64,000 nucleotides of DNA from Kangiella sediminilitoris (GCF_001708405.1 NZ_CP012418.1:1950501-2014500), one strand, 5' to 3'. Counted from the first letter of the stretch, positions 18,503-29,710 are shown. Numbers and translations: made by a program. The notes: generated by a model from the sequence alone, not told the origin.

Positions 18503-18991
18503 TTAAATCACCCTGAAGTAACGGCGGATATCACGAAGTAAAATGAATAACCAGGGCCATAGCAGCGTGTTAATCCCAGCCGAAAGCCAATAGGTAAAAC
18601 TACTTTCCGGACTACCGGTAATCCGTGACAGCCACAGAACCAGCCCTAGATAAGGAAGACTTAAAAAGCCCATGGTCAGAGCCTGCTTCCAGATTGGATA
18701 TATTCGAATACGCTGGAAATTCAGCTGCAAGATAAAAACCAATACGCACAAAGTAAAACTATGCAGGCCGAGCGTACTTCCCATCAATGCATCGTAAATC
18801 AGCCCCCATATAAATGCCCAAAAAAGGCCAATGCGATGAGGCAGTGCCACCACCCAGTAACCCAGCACTAAAAATAGCCAGTCTGGCCTGAAGGGCTGCC
18901 ATGAATCGGGTAGCGGAATAACGCTTAAAATTAAAGCGATAAGAAGGCTTAAAATTATAACCCAGCTACCACGCTTTTTATCATTCTGCAT
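18503..18991 (-). CDS. mreD: Rod shape-determining protein MreD
   Basis: Integral membrane part of the elongasome. 162 residues with five or six hydrophobic helices (VIILSLLIALILSVIPLP at the N-terminus; WLFLVLGYWVVALP; LFWAFIWGLIYDALMGSTLG, where the LIYDxLxGxxLG element is typical of MreD). ATG at 18991; its first 11 bases overlap the end of mreC. Confidence 0.94.
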   Translation of the reverse strand: MQNDKKRGSWVIILSLLIALILSVIPLPDSWQPFRPDWLFLVLGYWVVALPHRIGLFWAFIWGLIYDALMGSTLGLHSFTLCVLVFILQLNFQRIRIYPIWKQALTMGFLSLPYLGLVLWLSRITGSPESSFTYWLSAGINTLLWPWLFILLRDIRRYFRVI

Positions 18992-19874
18992 CAGGACCTG
19001 TCTCCCCTTCTAACTCTGATTGTGATACCTCTGGATTGGTTGGGTCTTTCACTTTTGGATCGTGATAGGGCCACAATAGCAGGACATGATTAGCACGATT
19101 AATATTGGCGGTTGGCTCTGCCTGAATTTCAGCATATGGCTGAGCAGTCTGCCTAACTACCGATATCACTTTAGCCACAGGATAACCGTCCGGGAAACGC
19201 TGTCCTAAGCCCGAACTTAGCAGAATATCCCCTTCTTTAACATCAATCGTATTCGGCAGATGTCTTAAATACAGTAAACGACCATTACCCTGCGCAATGG
19301 CTCGAACACCGTTTCGATCGATCCTGACAGGAATTGCATGCTTCTGATCATTAATCAGGATCATTCGTGACGTTGAAGTCGATACCTCGACGATTTGCCC
19401 CATGATGCCTTCCGCATCCACCACCGGCTGCCCCACAAAAACATCATCCATGCTGCCTTTGTTTAGAATCAGCTCATTAGCGAACAGGCTACTATCGATA
19501 TTAAGAACCTCAGCAATGACTCGTTTTCCACGCAATGTTCTGGAGGAGCCAAGCAGTGATCGCAAACGGGCGTTTTCAGATTCAAGACCAATGAGGCGTT
19601 GGTTTTGTGCTTTAAGAATAAGTAACTCGTCTTTTAAACGACGATTTTGATCAATCAAATCATTACGACTGACAATATTGTTATCGGCCCAGGAAGCAAT
19701 TTCATTAGGAAGGTTCGCTAAAAAATAAATAGGTGCAAACACAGTGGAAACACCTTTACGGGCACTGCTCAAATAGTCATAGCGATAATCAAGCACCATC
19801 ATTAAGGAAGCTAAAAGCAAACTAAAAAGCAGCTGTAGCAACAACGACGGTCCCTGAGTAAATATATTTTTAAT
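18981..19874 (-). CDS. mreC: Rod shape-determining protein MreC (apparent AUU start)
   Basis: Periplasmic scaffold of the elongasome: N-terminal anchor, coiled coil (about residues 65-115, NRRLKDELLILKAQNQRLIG), then the beta-barrel MreC domain with IMGQIVEVSTSTSRMILI. The first conventional codon is TTG at 19844, but that drops the conserved N-terminus. Reading upstream gives IKNIFTQGPSLLLQLL, like MreC N-termini of the form (M)IKxIFxxGPS, and an in-frame TAA lies two codons before the ATT at 19874. GAGGAG sits 6 bases before this ATT. I therefore place the start at ATT 19874 (297 residues). The C-terminus is acidic. Confidence 0.88.
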   Translation of the reverse strand: MKNIFTQGPSLLLQLLFSLLLASLMMVLDYRYDYLSSARKGVSTVFAPIYFLANLPNEIASWADNNIVSRNDLIDQNRRLKDELLILKAQNQRLIGLESENARLRSLLGSSRTLRGKRVIAEVLNIDSSLFANELILNKGSMDDVFVGQPVVDAEGIMGQIVEVSTSTSRMILINDQKHAIPVRIDRNGVRAIAQGNGRLLYLRHLPNTIDVKEGDILLSSGLGQRFPDGYPVAKVISVVRQTAQPYAEIQAEPTANINRANHVLLLWPYHDPKVKDPTNPEVSQSELEGETGPDAE

Positions 19875-19959
19875 GGCTTACTCCTCAGCAAGAAGTATCT
19901 CGCACACGATTAGTCCACTGGGCCGGACTTTAGTTTAGCAATTATTAGGCTATGGATAC

Positions 19960-19984
19960 AAAAAACGGGCAAACTAAGTGCCCG
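19960..19984 (-). terminator. Rho-independent terminator after mreB
   Basis: On the minus strand CGGGCA (19984-19979) pairs with TGCCCG (19971-19966) around a 7-base loop and is followed by six T. It lies between mreB and mreC. It could cut most transcripts after mreB and so lower mreCD expression relative to mreB. Confidence 0.8.
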
Positions 19985-20019
19985 ATTTTCATCGACTTTT
20001 TGGGCTAATGCCCCAAGTC

Positions 20020-21063
<1,044 letters not shown>

Positions 21064-21138
21064 CTAAGGAAGTTTCCCGCATTAAACTTGTGTTACTAAA
21101 GTTCACTTAAAATAATTGTCATTCAAAAAGGGCTAAAC

Positions 21139-21172
21139 GCCAATGGCGACAAGGCTTGTGAGAATATTCTCA
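21139..21172 (-). promoter_or_regulatory. Two palindromes upstream of mreB
   Basis: TGAGAATATTCTCA (21159-21172) is a perfect 14-bp palindrome, and CGCCA-A-TGGCG (21139-21149) is an 11-base one. They lie about 75-110 bases upstream of the mreB start within a 240-bp gap otherwise without visible genes. They may be operator sites of a dimeric regulator; no regulator can be named. Confidence 0.4.
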
Positions 21173-21303
21173 ATCGCGTTACTCTAACAATACTCATCAA
21201 GCTCGGCAAGCTTAAAAACCTTTAACAGTAGATTATTTTCACAGTTTGTAGAATTTGTATCAAGAAAGTCATGACAGCCTTAATAAGAGACCTGAAACTT
21301 CTA

Positions 21304-22143
21304 CTAAAGTTCAGTTAAACGTCCAATGGTCACACGGGCATGTCCGGCATAATCTTTGATGGTCTCAATCGATTCGTAACCCAATTCACGCAAAATCTTC
21401 TGCACTGGCTCGGCCTGCTCGAATCCATGCTCGAACATCAGCCAGCCCCCCGGCTTGAGATGACTTTTAGCCTGCTCACTGATAATTCGTATATCAGATA
21501 GACCACTATCTTCAGCGACCAGTGCCGTTATTGGCTCATAGCTCAAATCATTGAGATGCGGATCGTTGTCAGCAATATAAGGCGGATTGCTAACGACCAG
21601 ATCCAGCGGCTTGTTCGGCCATTGGTCGAGCCAATGACTGTGTAGACAGGTCACGTTCTCCAGCTGATAACGGTGGCGATTTTTTTCCGCAACAGCTAAT
21701 GCCTGTTCGCTGACGTCTACAGCCCAGACTTCTGCATTCGGCCGCTCACTGGCAATAGCCATAGCAATAGCGCCAGTGCCGGTTCCCAGATCGACCACTC
21801 GTGCAGCCTTTTCAACAGGCAAATGCTCGAGGGCGCACTCCACAAGGTGCTCGGTTTCAGGACGTGGTATTAAAGTATCAGGCGTGACCGCTAAGTTGAA
21901 CGTCCAGAAATCCTGATGCCCCAGAATGTAGGCAACCGGCTCACCACTGGCGCGCCTCTTAACAAGTGATTGAAACTCTTGAAATGCAGCCTGAGACAAT
22001 TCCTTTTCCGGCCAGGTCTTCAACCAGCTGCGATTCTTCTCTAATTGAAAAGCCAGTAATAGTTCGGCATCCAGTTTAGGGCTATCGCTTGTCGATAATT
22101 GCGCAATAGCCCAGTCGATGGCATCACTGACAGTATGACTCAA
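21304..22143 (-). CDS. prmC: Peptide chain release factor N5-glutamine methyltransferase
   Basis: Methylates the Gln of the GGQ motif in RF1 and RF2 using SAM. 279 residues; SAM motif VVDLGTGTGAIAMAIA and the substrate-binding NPPY (residues 186-189). It lies directly after its substrate gene prfA (13-base gap), the usual pairing. The start is TTG at 22143 with only a weak ribosome site, so translation probably depends on coupling to prfA. Confidence 0.96.
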   Translation of the reverse strand: MSHTVSDAIDWAIAQLSTSDSPKLDAELLLAFQLEKNRSWLKTWPEKELSQAAFQEFQSLVKRRASGEPVAYILGHQDFWTFNLAVTPDTLIPRPETEHLVECALEHLPVEKAARVVDLGTGTGAIAMAIASERPNAEVWAVDVSEQALAVAEKNRHRYQLENVTCLHSHWLDQWPNKPLDLVVSNPPYIADNDPHLNDLSYEPITALVAEDSGLSDIRIISEQAKSHLKPGGWLMFEHGFEQAEPVQKILRELGYESIETIKDYAGHARVTIGRLTEL

Positions 22144-22156
22144 AAGCTGATTCCAC

Positions 22157-23251
22157 TTATTCGCTTTGACCCGACAAGGCAGCTAACTGATCCGCCTGGT
22201 GCTCCTGAATAAGAGGCTCAACGATCTGATCAATGTCACCTTCCATAATTTCATCCAGCTTATACAGAGTCAGGTTAATACGGTGATCCGTCATACGTCC
22301 CTGAGGGTAGTTATAGGTGCGAATTCGGTCCGAACGGTCTCCGGTACCGACCAGGTTACGACGCATCTCTGTCTGCTCTGACTGCTGCTTTGCTTCTTCA
22401 GCTGCCTGTAAACGTGACTGCAATACAGACATCGCCTTAGCGCGGTTCTTATGCTGCGAACGTTCATCCTGACACTCGACGACGACACCTGTAGGAAGGT
22501 GCGTAATACGAATCGCCGAGTCAGTTTTGTTAACGTGCTGACCACCTGCACCCGAGGCACGGAACGTATCGACTTTTAAATCCGCAGGATTAATATCAAC
22601 CGCATCAACTGCGTCCGCTTCCGGCATCACTGCCACAGTACAGGCAGAGGTATGAATTCGGCCCTGGGATTCGGTTTCAGGAACGCGCTGTACCCGGTGT
22701 GCGCCCGATTCAAACTTTAATCGGGAATAAACACCGTCACCAATAATACGTAGAATAATTTCTTTATAGCCGCCATGCTCACCCTGGCTCTCGCTGATGA
22801 CTTCAACCTGCCAGCGATGTTTTTCGGCGTACTTACTGTACATACGGAATAAATCACCAGCAAAAATAGCCGCTTCATCACCACCCGTACCAGCACGAAT
22901 TTCCAGGAAGGTATTTTTATCGTCGTTAGGATCTCTTGGCAGCAATAATTTCTGCAAGTCGACTTCCAGCTGTTCGATGGTTTCCTTCGCACTTTTCAGC
23001 TCTTCCTGAGCCATTTCACGCATATCAGGATCATCATCCTTCAACATTTCCTCAGCGCTTTCCAGATTTTCTACCGCTTCCTGATACTGCTGAAAGGCTT
23101 TAACAACTTCTTCCAGCTGTGAATATTCTTTTGAAAGATCGCGGAATTTATTTTGATCGGAAATAATCTCAGGATCACCAAGCAAAGCTTCAAGCTCTTC
23201 ATGACGATCAACCAAGCCTTCTAATTTTTGACTGACAGAATCCTGCAACAT
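22157..23251 (-). CDS. prfA: Peptide chain release factor 1
   Basis: Terminates translation at UAA and UAG. 364 residues. The stop-codon recognition element PxT appears as PET (residues 191-193), and the catalytic GGQ is at 236-238 in [15 protein letters not shown]. The hemA-prfA-prmC order is classic for gammaproteobacteria. A 48-base gap separates it from hemA. Confidence 0.98.
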   Translation of the reverse strand: MLQDSVSQKLEGLVDRHEELEALLGDPEIISDQNKFRDLSKEYSQLEEVVKAFQQYQEAVENLESAEEMLKDDDPDMREMAQEELKSAKETIEQLEVDLQKLLLPRDPNDDKNTFLEIRAGTGGDEAAIFAGDLFRMYSKYAEKHRWQVEVISESQGEHGGYKEIILRIIGDGVYSRLKFESGAHRVQRVPETESQGRIHTSACTVAVMPEADAVDAVDINPADLKVDTFRASGAGGQHVNKTDSAIRITHLPTGVVVECQDERSQHKNRAKAMSVLQSRLQAAEEAKQQSEQTEMRRNLVGTGDRSDRIRTYNYPQGRMTDHRINLTLYKLDEIMEGDIDQIVEPLIQEHQADQLAALSGQSE

Positions 23252-23299
23252 GCTGCTATTTTATTCCTGTAGACTAATGATATTGATTAACGACCCAAC

Positions 23300-24571
23300 C
23301 TACTCATCGTCAGATGATTTGTCCAATTGAAACAACTGGCGAGTAATTTGATGACGATCCCACTCATCATCGTCTTCTCTTAACCAGACCATCGGTTGGT
23401 GTAAAAACTTTTTGGTCAGGCGATGTGTAAAATGCTCCAGAGCCTCATCAACATCGCCACCATTTTTGAGCTGCGCTTTAACCCTTTCTAACTCGGCTTC
23501 GGCAACTTCATTAAGCATTTGGTGTAATTCACGCACTGTATCATGTTTACGACGACCCGCATGCCACTTTTCGAAATCCTCGACAAACTCCTGCAGAATG
23601 ACCTTAGCTTCCTGCGCTGCTTCCTGTCTCGCCTGTAGATTTTCCTGAATCACACCTTCCAGATCGTCTACCGTATATAAATAGACATCATCCAGGTTAG
23701 CGACTGAGCTTTCGATATCACGGGGTACAGCAAGATCGACCATGAACATACTTTTACGGCGGCGCTCTTTTACCGCAGCCTCAACCATGCCTTTACCAAT
23801 GATTGGTAGCATACTTCCTGTCGAGCTGATCACGATATCGGCCTGAGCGAGATAGTGAGGGATCCCTTCCAGACCTACCGCCTTACCCTCGAACTCTCTA
23901 GCCAGACGCTGAGCATTGGCCAATGTACGGTTTGCCATGACCATACTACTCACGCCACTCTGCTGTAGATGGCGGGCAGCCAGCTCAATCGTTTCACCTG
24001 CTCCAACGAATAGAACAGTCAACTTGGAAAAGTCTGCAAAAATATGACGCGCCAGACTGACAGCAGCATAGGCTACGGATACCGGATTGGAACCAATATC
24101 GGTCTCATGACGCACTCTTTTGGCGGCGGAAAAGGTTTTCTGGAAAAGCCGTTCCATGACCTGCTCAACCGTACCGGCGCGTTTTGCCTTCTGGTAACAC
24201 GCCTTTAACTGACCCAGAATCTGAGGTTCGCCAAGCACCATGGAGTCAAGACCGCTGGCTACCTTCATCAGGTGATCAACGGCATCATTACCTTGATGGC
24301 AATAGACGGCCTCATCCAGCTCCTGGTCTAGTTCCTTTTTGGATTTCAACCAAGCCAGCAGTGCAGCCTTTAAGTCTTCCGCTGACTGTCCCTCGTCAGA
24401 GATATAGAACTCGACGCGATTACAGGTCGACAACAGAGCGACTTCTGCGCCCTTAATAGTATCCTTGACCTCGGCCATAACCTGACCTAATTCATGATCC
24501 GCAAATGCCACCTTCTCGCGCACAGCAAGAGATGCAGTTTTATGGTTAATTCCTAAAGCAATCAAAGACAT
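23300..24571 (-). CDS. hemA: Glutamyl-tRNA reductase
   Basis: First committed step of tetrapyrrole synthesis by the C5 pathway: reduces Glu-tRNA to glutamate-1-semialdehyde. 423 residues; catalytic Cys in LLSTCNRVEFY, NADPH-binding VLFVGAGETIELAARHL, and the C-terminal dimerisation helices. It is divergent from the TPR lipoprotein-lolB operon across a gap of about 200 bp that must hold both promoters. Confidence 0.97.
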   Translation of the reverse strand: MSLIALGINHKTASLAVREKVAFADHELGQVMAEVKDTIKGAEVALLSTCNRVEFYISDEGQSAEDLKAALLAWLKSKKELDQELDEAVYCHQGNDAVDHLMKVASGLDSMVLGEPQILGQLKACYQKAKRAGTVEQVMERLFQKTFSAAKRVRHETDIGSNPVSVAYAAVSLARHIFADFSKLTVLFVGAGETIELAARHLQQSGVSSMVMANRTLANAQRLAREFEGKAVGLEGIPHYLAQADIVISSTGSMLPIIGKGMVEAAVKERRRKSMFMVDLAVPRDIESSVANLDDVYLYTVDDLEGVIQENLQARQEAAQEAKVILQEFVEDFEKWHAGRRKHDTVRELHQMLNEVAEAELERVKAQLKNGGDVDEALEHFTHRLTKKFLHQPMVWLREDDDEWDRHQITRQLFQLDKSSDDE

Positions 24572-24773
24572 AAGCTAGGCTGTAAGGTCACTCAAAAAAG
24601 ACACTGTAAATCATAGGCATGTAATTGGCGCGAATTATAACACCGCTTAGAGTTGTCCGCTAATTTAAAAAAAGTATTAAAACGTTAGCTTTTCGCTGTA
24701 CTCATAAGATTTTCTTGTTACTCTTGTGGAGTGATTTCACAAAATATTGAAAATAATCGATTACAATAGGCGA

Positions 24774-26750
24774 ATGAAAAAGCTTTCCTCGGCCAAAACC
24801 CTACTAGTTTCTGCTTGCTGCATTTTACTAACCTCTTGTGCGACAACACAAACGCAGACAACAGAAACATCCACAGAATCCAGCGCAGTTCAGCAGCCGG
24901 AGCACCCTTCTGTGGCCCAGTTTTCGGCCGAAGACCGTGGTCAACTCTATTTCAGTATTTTACTGGCCGATATAGCCAGCAAACAACAGCTATACGATGT
25001 CGCGCAGAGTAATTTCCTTTATGCAGCCGAGCAAACGGGCAGTCAGGAACTGTCTGCCAAGGCTGCAATGCTTGCTCTGATTGAACGTGACTATATCAGC
25101 AGCATGCAGGCCATCGATCTGTGGCTCGGTATTGCTCCCGATGATCCTAACGCTTACAAACTGGCCGTAATCGCCTCGCTGGCACAGGGTCAGCAGCAAC
25201 AGGCAGAAATATACCTGATGCAATTGATTCAATTGCTCCCTGGTAACGATGACGAAAAGCTCTATGAGCTGATCCAGATGGCCAGCTTTCAGGACGATGC
25301 GGATTTCATTAGCTTTTACCGCGAAGTGAATAAACCGATTTCATCCCCCTACATTGCAGCAGCAGAAGCCTACCTCCATCTGAAGTCAGACAGACCCAAG
25401 GAACAATACGATCGTATTCATGCACTTTTAAGTTATGCCTTACGACAGAAGCCCGAGTTCCTTTCGGCCATCGAGCTTAAAGGAGAGGCTTTCGCTCTGA
25501 ACTCTAAGCAACAGCGCAAGGAATACCTGCTAAAAGTTTTAGACAAAAGGGATTTGAACATAGACCAGACTTACAAGATTGGTGAGCTACTCTATACCCA
25601 GAGAAATTATGCTGATGCGCTGATCGCTTTTGAACGGGTTCTGGAAGAACGCACTGACGATAGACAGACTCAGTTTTTAGTGGCCAGTAGCCACTATGCG
25701 CTGGAACACTACCAGCGCGCCGCCGATATATTCTGGTTTCTCGCAAGGAAAAACTATAAGAAGGAAATAACCAGCTACTATTGTGGTGATTCTGCAGCTC
25801 GGGCTGATGATCTGATCAAAGCCTATACCTGCTATGAAATGGTTCCTGTTGGACGCTTTTATCAAACGGCCAGAACCGAACTGGCTCAGCTGTACTCTGA
25901 AAACAACCAAAAACAGCAAGCCATAAAAAGTTTGCGTTATGCCCAGCGTAAGGTTGGACTGGACAGCAGACAGCAGCTTCTTGAGTTTGAGATTAACCTG
26001 CTGACCCAGACAGGCGATTTTAAAGAAGCTGAGCAACGCATTGAATCTGCTTTACAGGTGAGTCCTGAAAAACCTTTCCTGTTCTATCTCAAGCTCCAGC
26101 TTCTCAACCAGACGCAGTCGGTCGCTGAGTTCAGACAGTCCATTATTAATTTAAGAAACAGCGTTAGCGACGTGCAGCTCAAAACGGATATTACTCTGGT
26201 CGGAGCCAACTTCCTTCAAGGTCGTAATAGCCATTTGATGGCCTATCAGTTACTGGAAGAAGCATCAAAACAGCAGCCAGACAATATCGACCTTCTATAT
26301 AGTAAGGCTCTGGCAGCCGAGCCATTGGAATACTACGGCTCAATGGAAAAGGATCTACGTCATATACTGAAGCTGGATCCGGATCATGTCCATGCCAAAA
26401 ACTCTCTGGGGTACACTCTGGCGGATCTGAACCGATCGCTCGAAGAAGCCAAGGAGCTGATAGAAAGCGCCTACCATCATGAACCTGATAATGTAGCCAT
26501 ACAGGACTCAATGGGCTGGGTGAACTACCGCCTCGGGAATTATGAAGAAGCCCTCAAATATCTTGAGATGGCCTATGAGCGAGACGCCTCGCCAGAAATC
26601 GCATCTCATCTTGGCGAAGTACTGTGGGTCATGCAAAAGCAGCAAAGAGCTATCAAAGTATGGCAAAAAGCCTTGCGTCTATCCCCTAATAACCAGTATA
26701 TTTTGCGCACGTTAAGACGTTTCCCGGAAGCTAACGTCAATAGCAAATAG
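24774..26750 (+). CDS. TPR-repeat lipoprotein upstream of lolB
   Basis: 658-residue predicted lipoprotein. The signal peptide ends in the lipobox LTSC (MKKLSSAKTLL...LTSCATT), followed by a Ser/Thr-rich linker and then tetratricopeptide repeats through most of the protein; the last repeats are clear (HAKNSLGYTLADLNRSLEEA, DSMGWVNYRLGNYEEALKYL). An in-frame TTG at 24747 exists, but only ATG at 24774 gives a proper signal peptide. Similar TPR proteins precede lolB in many gammaproteobacteria. The exact role is unknown; outer-membrane assembly is a guess. Confidence 0.85.
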   Translation: MKKLSSAKTLLVSACCILLTSCATTQTQTTETSTESSAVQQPEHPSVAQFSAEDRGQLYFSILLADIASKQQLYDVAQSNFLYAAEQTGSQELSAKAAMLALIERDYISSMQAIDLWLGIAPDDPNAYKLAVIASLAQGQQQQAEIYLMQLIQLLPGNDDEKLYELIQMASFQDDADFISFYREVNKPISSPYIAAAEAYLHLKSDRPKEQYDRIHALLSYALRQKPEFLSAIELKGEAFALNSKQQRKEYLLKVLDKRDLNIDQTYKIGELLYTQRNYADALIAFERVLEERTDDRQTQFLVASSHYALEHYQRAADIFWFLARKNYKKEITSYYCGDSAARADDLIKAYTCYEMVPVGRFYQTARTELAQLYSENNQKQQAIKSLRYAQRKVGLDSRQQLLEFEINLLTQTGDFKEAEQRIESALQVSPEKPFLFYLKLQLLNQTQSVAEFRQSIINLRNSVSDVQLKTDITLVGANFLQGRNSHLMAYQLLEEASKQQPDNIDLLYSKALAAEPLEYYGSMEKDLRHILKLDPDHVHAKNSLGYTLADLNRSLEEAKELIESAYHHEPDNVAIQDSMGWVNYRLGNYEEALKYLEMAYERDASPEIASHLGEVLWVMQKQQRAIKVWQKALRLSPNNQYILRTLRRFPEANVNSK

Positions 26751-26808
26751 TACGGTTCCCCCGGGGAGCATATCCCAGACAACAGAACAACACCCTGCTT
26801 GGAGTTCC

Positions 26809-27462
26809 ATGCGACTAACAACATCCAAAATAATTTTAAGCGCACTCTTGTCCCTGCTTTTCCTGACTGCCTGTGAAACAACACCGGTCAAACAGGAAAC
26901 CACAGTCTGGGATGATCCCAAATGGCAGAAACATTACAAACTGCTCAAAAAATTCGAGCAATTCCATCTTAAAGGCCGCATAGGTATCACTCATCCGGAC
27001 GACAGCTTTTCATCCAACTTTCTATGGCAGCAGCGTCAGAAGGATACCTTCACTTTCAGAATGTATGGTGCGTTTGGAACAACCTACCTGATTTTAAAGG
27101 TTCAGCCTGAATACAGCACTCTGGATACCGGTGACGACGAACACTTCGAAGGTCTTGATGCGCAGAACCTGCTATATGGTGTCTCGGGCTGGGATATTCC
27201 GGTGACTCTGATGCAGGACTGGATCAAAGGCCTGCCTACAGGCATCAATAAAAGCGACCTGCTGATTAATGCCGATGGCACCTTGCAGCAAATTAAATAC
27301 CTCGACTACACGGTCGACTATGTTCGTTATGATGATGCCGAATGGGATCTCGAAGGAAAAGTCATTCCGATGAGAATGCCTGACAAGATCAGGATCGTTC
27401 AGGGCAAGAATAAAATTGTACTTTCTATTCGCTCCTGGGATATCGAGCCCGATCAGGACTAG
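26809..27462 (+). CDS. lolB: Outer-membrane lipoprotein receptor LolB
   Basis: Accepts lipoproteins from LolA and inserts them in the outer membrane. 217 residues; signal peptide with lipobox LTAC at about residue 24, then the LolB fold with FHLKGRIGI, FLWQQRQKDTFTFRMYGAFG and WDIPVTLMQDWIKGLP. GGAG lies 5 bases before the ATG. ispE begins 4 bases after the stop, the conserved lolB-ispE pair. Confidence 0.95.
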   Translation: MRLTTSKIILSALLSLLFLTACETTPVKQETTVWDDPKWQKHYKLLKKFEQFHLKGRIGITHPDDSFSSNFLWQQRQKDTFTFRMYGAFGTTYLILKVQPEYSTLDTGDDEHFEGLDAQNLLYGVSGWDIPVTLMQDWIKGLPTGINKSDLLINADGTLQQIKYLDYTVDYVRYDDAEWDLEGKVIPMRMPDKIRIVQGKNKIVLSIRSWDIEPDQD

Positions 27463-27465
27463 GCC

Positions 27466-28338
27466 ATGACGTTCGAACATAAGACCGGTTTTACCAACGA
27501 GAATGGTTATAGCTACTGGCCGGCTCCGGCTAAGCTGAATCTGGAATTACGAATCCTCGGTAGACGCGACGACGGCTACCATGAACTACAGACCCTGTTC
27601 CAGCTGCTGGATATCGGTGATGAGATTTGGATTAAGCCCAACGACAGTGGCATGGTCACTCTCGATAGCGCCTATGACGAAGTCCCGAGTGACGATAACC
27701 TGATCATCAAGGCGGCCAAATCGCTGGCTCCCTTCAAAAAGGATTCCGACGGCGCCGATATTCATCTGAACAAGCACCTACCCTCCGGCGCTGGTCTGGG
27801 TGGCGGCAGTTCCGATGCTGCGACAACCCTGATCGCGTTAAACCAATTATGGGATCTGCAGCTGGATAATGAAACGCTGTGCGAAATCGGTGCCAGACTC
27901 GGGGCAGATGTGCCGGTATTTGTGAATGGCAAAACCGCCTGGGCAGAAGGCATTGGCGAAATTTTGAGCGAAACCTCAGTACCCGAAAAGTGGTATCTTA
28001 TTGTCTATCCTGATGTAAAAATAAACACTTCGAAAATTTTTTCACACGAAGCGTTGACAAGAGACAATAAACCCATTAAATTACGCGCCACTCGCACAGA
28101 GGCAAGTTTAGAACTTGGTTACAACGCCTTTGAGCCTCTTGTGGCAGAGCTTTATCCAGAAGTTGGGGAAGCTATTGACTTTCTTAACAATTTTGGCAAA
28201 GCAACGCTCACAGGAACTGGAAGTTGTGTGTTCTTAACCTTTGACAATGAGCGAGAAGTCCGTAAAATAGCGGCACTGTGCAAGCAGCGCTGGCTAACCT
28301 TAACAGCACGAGGTATCGACACCTCACCGCTCGTTTAA
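27466..28338 (+). CDS. ispE: 4-diphosphocytidyl-2-C-methyl-D-erythritol kinase
   Basis: GHMP-family kinase of the MEP isoprenoid pathway. 290 residues; ATP loop PSGAGLGGGSSDAA, N-terminal PAPAKLNLELRILGRRDDGYH, and C-terminal LTGTGSCVFL. Just 13 bases separate its stop from tRNA-Gln, and prs follows, as in many gammaproteobacteria. Confidence 0.97.
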   Translation: MTFEHKTGFTNENGYSYWPAPAKLNLELRILGRRDDGYHELQTLFQLLDIGDEIWIKPNDSGMVTLDSAYDEVPSDDNLIIKAAKSLAPFKKDSDGADIHLNKHLPSGAGLGGGSSDAATTLIALNQLWDLQLDNETLCEIGARLGADVPVFVNGKTAWAEGIGEILSETSVPEKWYLIVYPDVKINTSKIFSHEALTRDNKPIKLRATRTEASLELGYNAFEPLVAELYPEVGEAIDFLNNFGKATLTGTGSCVFLTFDNEREVRKIAALCKQRWLTLTARGIDTSPLV

Positions 28339-28351
28339 GGTGCAATATTGC

Positions 28352-28426
28352 AGGGGTATCGCCAAGCGGTAAGGCAGCGGCTTTTGATGCCGCCATTCGT
28401 TGGTTCAAATCCAGCTACCCCTGCCA
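28352..28426 (+). tRNA. tRNA-Gln (anticodon UUG)
   Basis: 75-base cloverleaf: acceptor AGGGGTA pairs with TACCCCT, then G and an encoded CCA. The anticodon loop CTTTTGATG has TTG, and the T arm contains GGTTCAAATCC. It closely resembles E. coli tRNA-Gln(UUG). It lies between ispE and prs and is probably transcribed with ispE. Confidence 0.97.
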
Positions 28427-28491
28427 TTTTCTTTACTTTTAAACATCAATTTCTCTGCTTGTGAACTTGGGGCAAAACACAGGGCTTTCCG

Positions 28492-29439
28492 ATGTCAGAC
28501 TTAATGCTTTTCAGTGGTAACGCCACTCCTGATCTCGCCAAACGTATTTCCGATTATTTAAAAGTTCCTCTGGGTAAAACCAACACATCTCGCTTTAGTG
28601 ATGGCGAATGCAGTGTTGAGATCCTTGAGAACGTTCGTGGTAAAGACGTTTTTATTATTCAATCAACCTGTGCGCCTACCAATGACAACATCATGGAGTT
28701 GATCATTATGGCTGACGCGTTAAAGCGTGCATCAGCTAAGCGTATTACAGCCGTTGTTCCTTATTTTGGTTACGCCCGTCAGGACCGTCGAGTCCGTTCA
28801 GCGCGTGTACCAATCAGTGCGAAAGTCGTTGCTGACATGATCAGTGGCGTTGGTTTTGACCGCGTATTAACGGTTGACCTTCACGCCGATCAGATTCAGG
28901 GCTTCTTTAACATCCCGGTAGACAACGTCTACGCAACTCCCGTTTTATTGGATCACATCCGAGCTCAGGCAGGCAAAAACCTGATGGTTGTTTCTCCTGA
29001 CGTAGGCGGTGTGGTTCGAGCTCGCGCTATCGCGAAGCGTCTAGACGATGCTGACCTGTCGATTATCGATAAACGTCGTCCACGTGCTAACGAAGTTGGC
29101 GTGATGAACATTATCGGTGACGTCAGTGGTCGTGACTGTGTCATCGTCGATGACATGGTTGATACTGCTGGTACACTTTGCCAGGCAGCGCAGGCACTAA
29201 AAGATAACGGTGCTAATAGCGTCTCAGCTTACGCGACGCACCCGGTCCTATCCGGTAAAGCAATCGACAACCTGAACAACTCCGCTCTGGATGCCTTGGT
29301 TATTACCAACACTATCCCGCTAAGCGAAGAAGCTAAAAGTTGTGAGCGCATCGAAACCTTAGACCTGGCACCATTATTGGGCGAGTCGATTCGTCGTGTG
29401 AACACGGAAGAGTCAATCTCGACCATGTTCCTGGACTAA
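28492..29439 (+). CDS. prs: Ribose-phosphate pyrophosphokinase
   Basis: Makes PRPP from ribose 5-phosphate and ATP for nucleotide, His and Trp synthesis. 315 residues, same as E. coli; conserved [21 protein letters not shown], and the PRPP loop [13 protein letters not shown]. It is followed by a strong terminator at 29505-29533. Confidence 0.98.
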   Translation: MSDLMLFSGNATPDLAKRISDYLKVPLGKTNTSRFSDGECSVEILENVRGKDVFIIQSTCAPTNDNIMELIIMADALKRASAKRITAVVPYFGYARQDRRVRSARVPISAKVVADMISGVGFDRVLTVDLHADQIQGFFNIPVDNVYATPVLLDHIRAQAGKNLMVVSPDVGGVVRARAIAKRLDDADLSIIDKRRPRANEVGVMNIIGDVSGRDCVIVDDMVDTAGTLCQAAQALKDNGANSVSAYATHPVLSGKAIDNLNNSALDALVITNTIPLSEEAKSCERIETLDLAPLLGESIRRVNTEESISTMFLD

Positions 29440-29504
29440 ATCCTGCTCGATAAGGCGTTGCATCTGAGCTAAAAGCAAGTCCTTACAACGCCGACAAAAC
29501 ATAG

Positions 29505-29533
29505 AAATCCCGCGTATTATCGCGGGATTTTTG
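29505..29533 (+). terminator. Rho-independent terminator after prs
   Basis: AAATCCCGCG (29505-29514) pairs with CGCGGGATTT (29521-29530) around a 6-base loop, followed by a T run. It separates prs from rplY. Confidence 0.9.
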
Positions 29534-29605
29534 TATTCAGACGCCAGTCATCCAAAAAAACAGCCGAAATAGCCCAAAAAACCTGAATTTCACTGGAAAT
29601 AGGCT

Positions 29606-29634
29606 AGCTTATTATGTTTGGATCAAGGTATAAT
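29606..29634 (+). promoter_or_regulatory. Possible rplY promoter
   Basis: A perfect TATAAT lies at 29629-29634, about 75 bases before the rplY start. The -35 region (about 29605-29611) matches poorly. It fits with the terminator upstream, which means rplY needs its own promoter. Confidence 0.5.
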
Positions 29635-29710
29635 TCGCGTCCGATTTTTTCGGGTTGAGCCTGGTCGCAAGGCTTGACCATTTTACTTACTCAACTTGTG
29701 GAGAAACACA

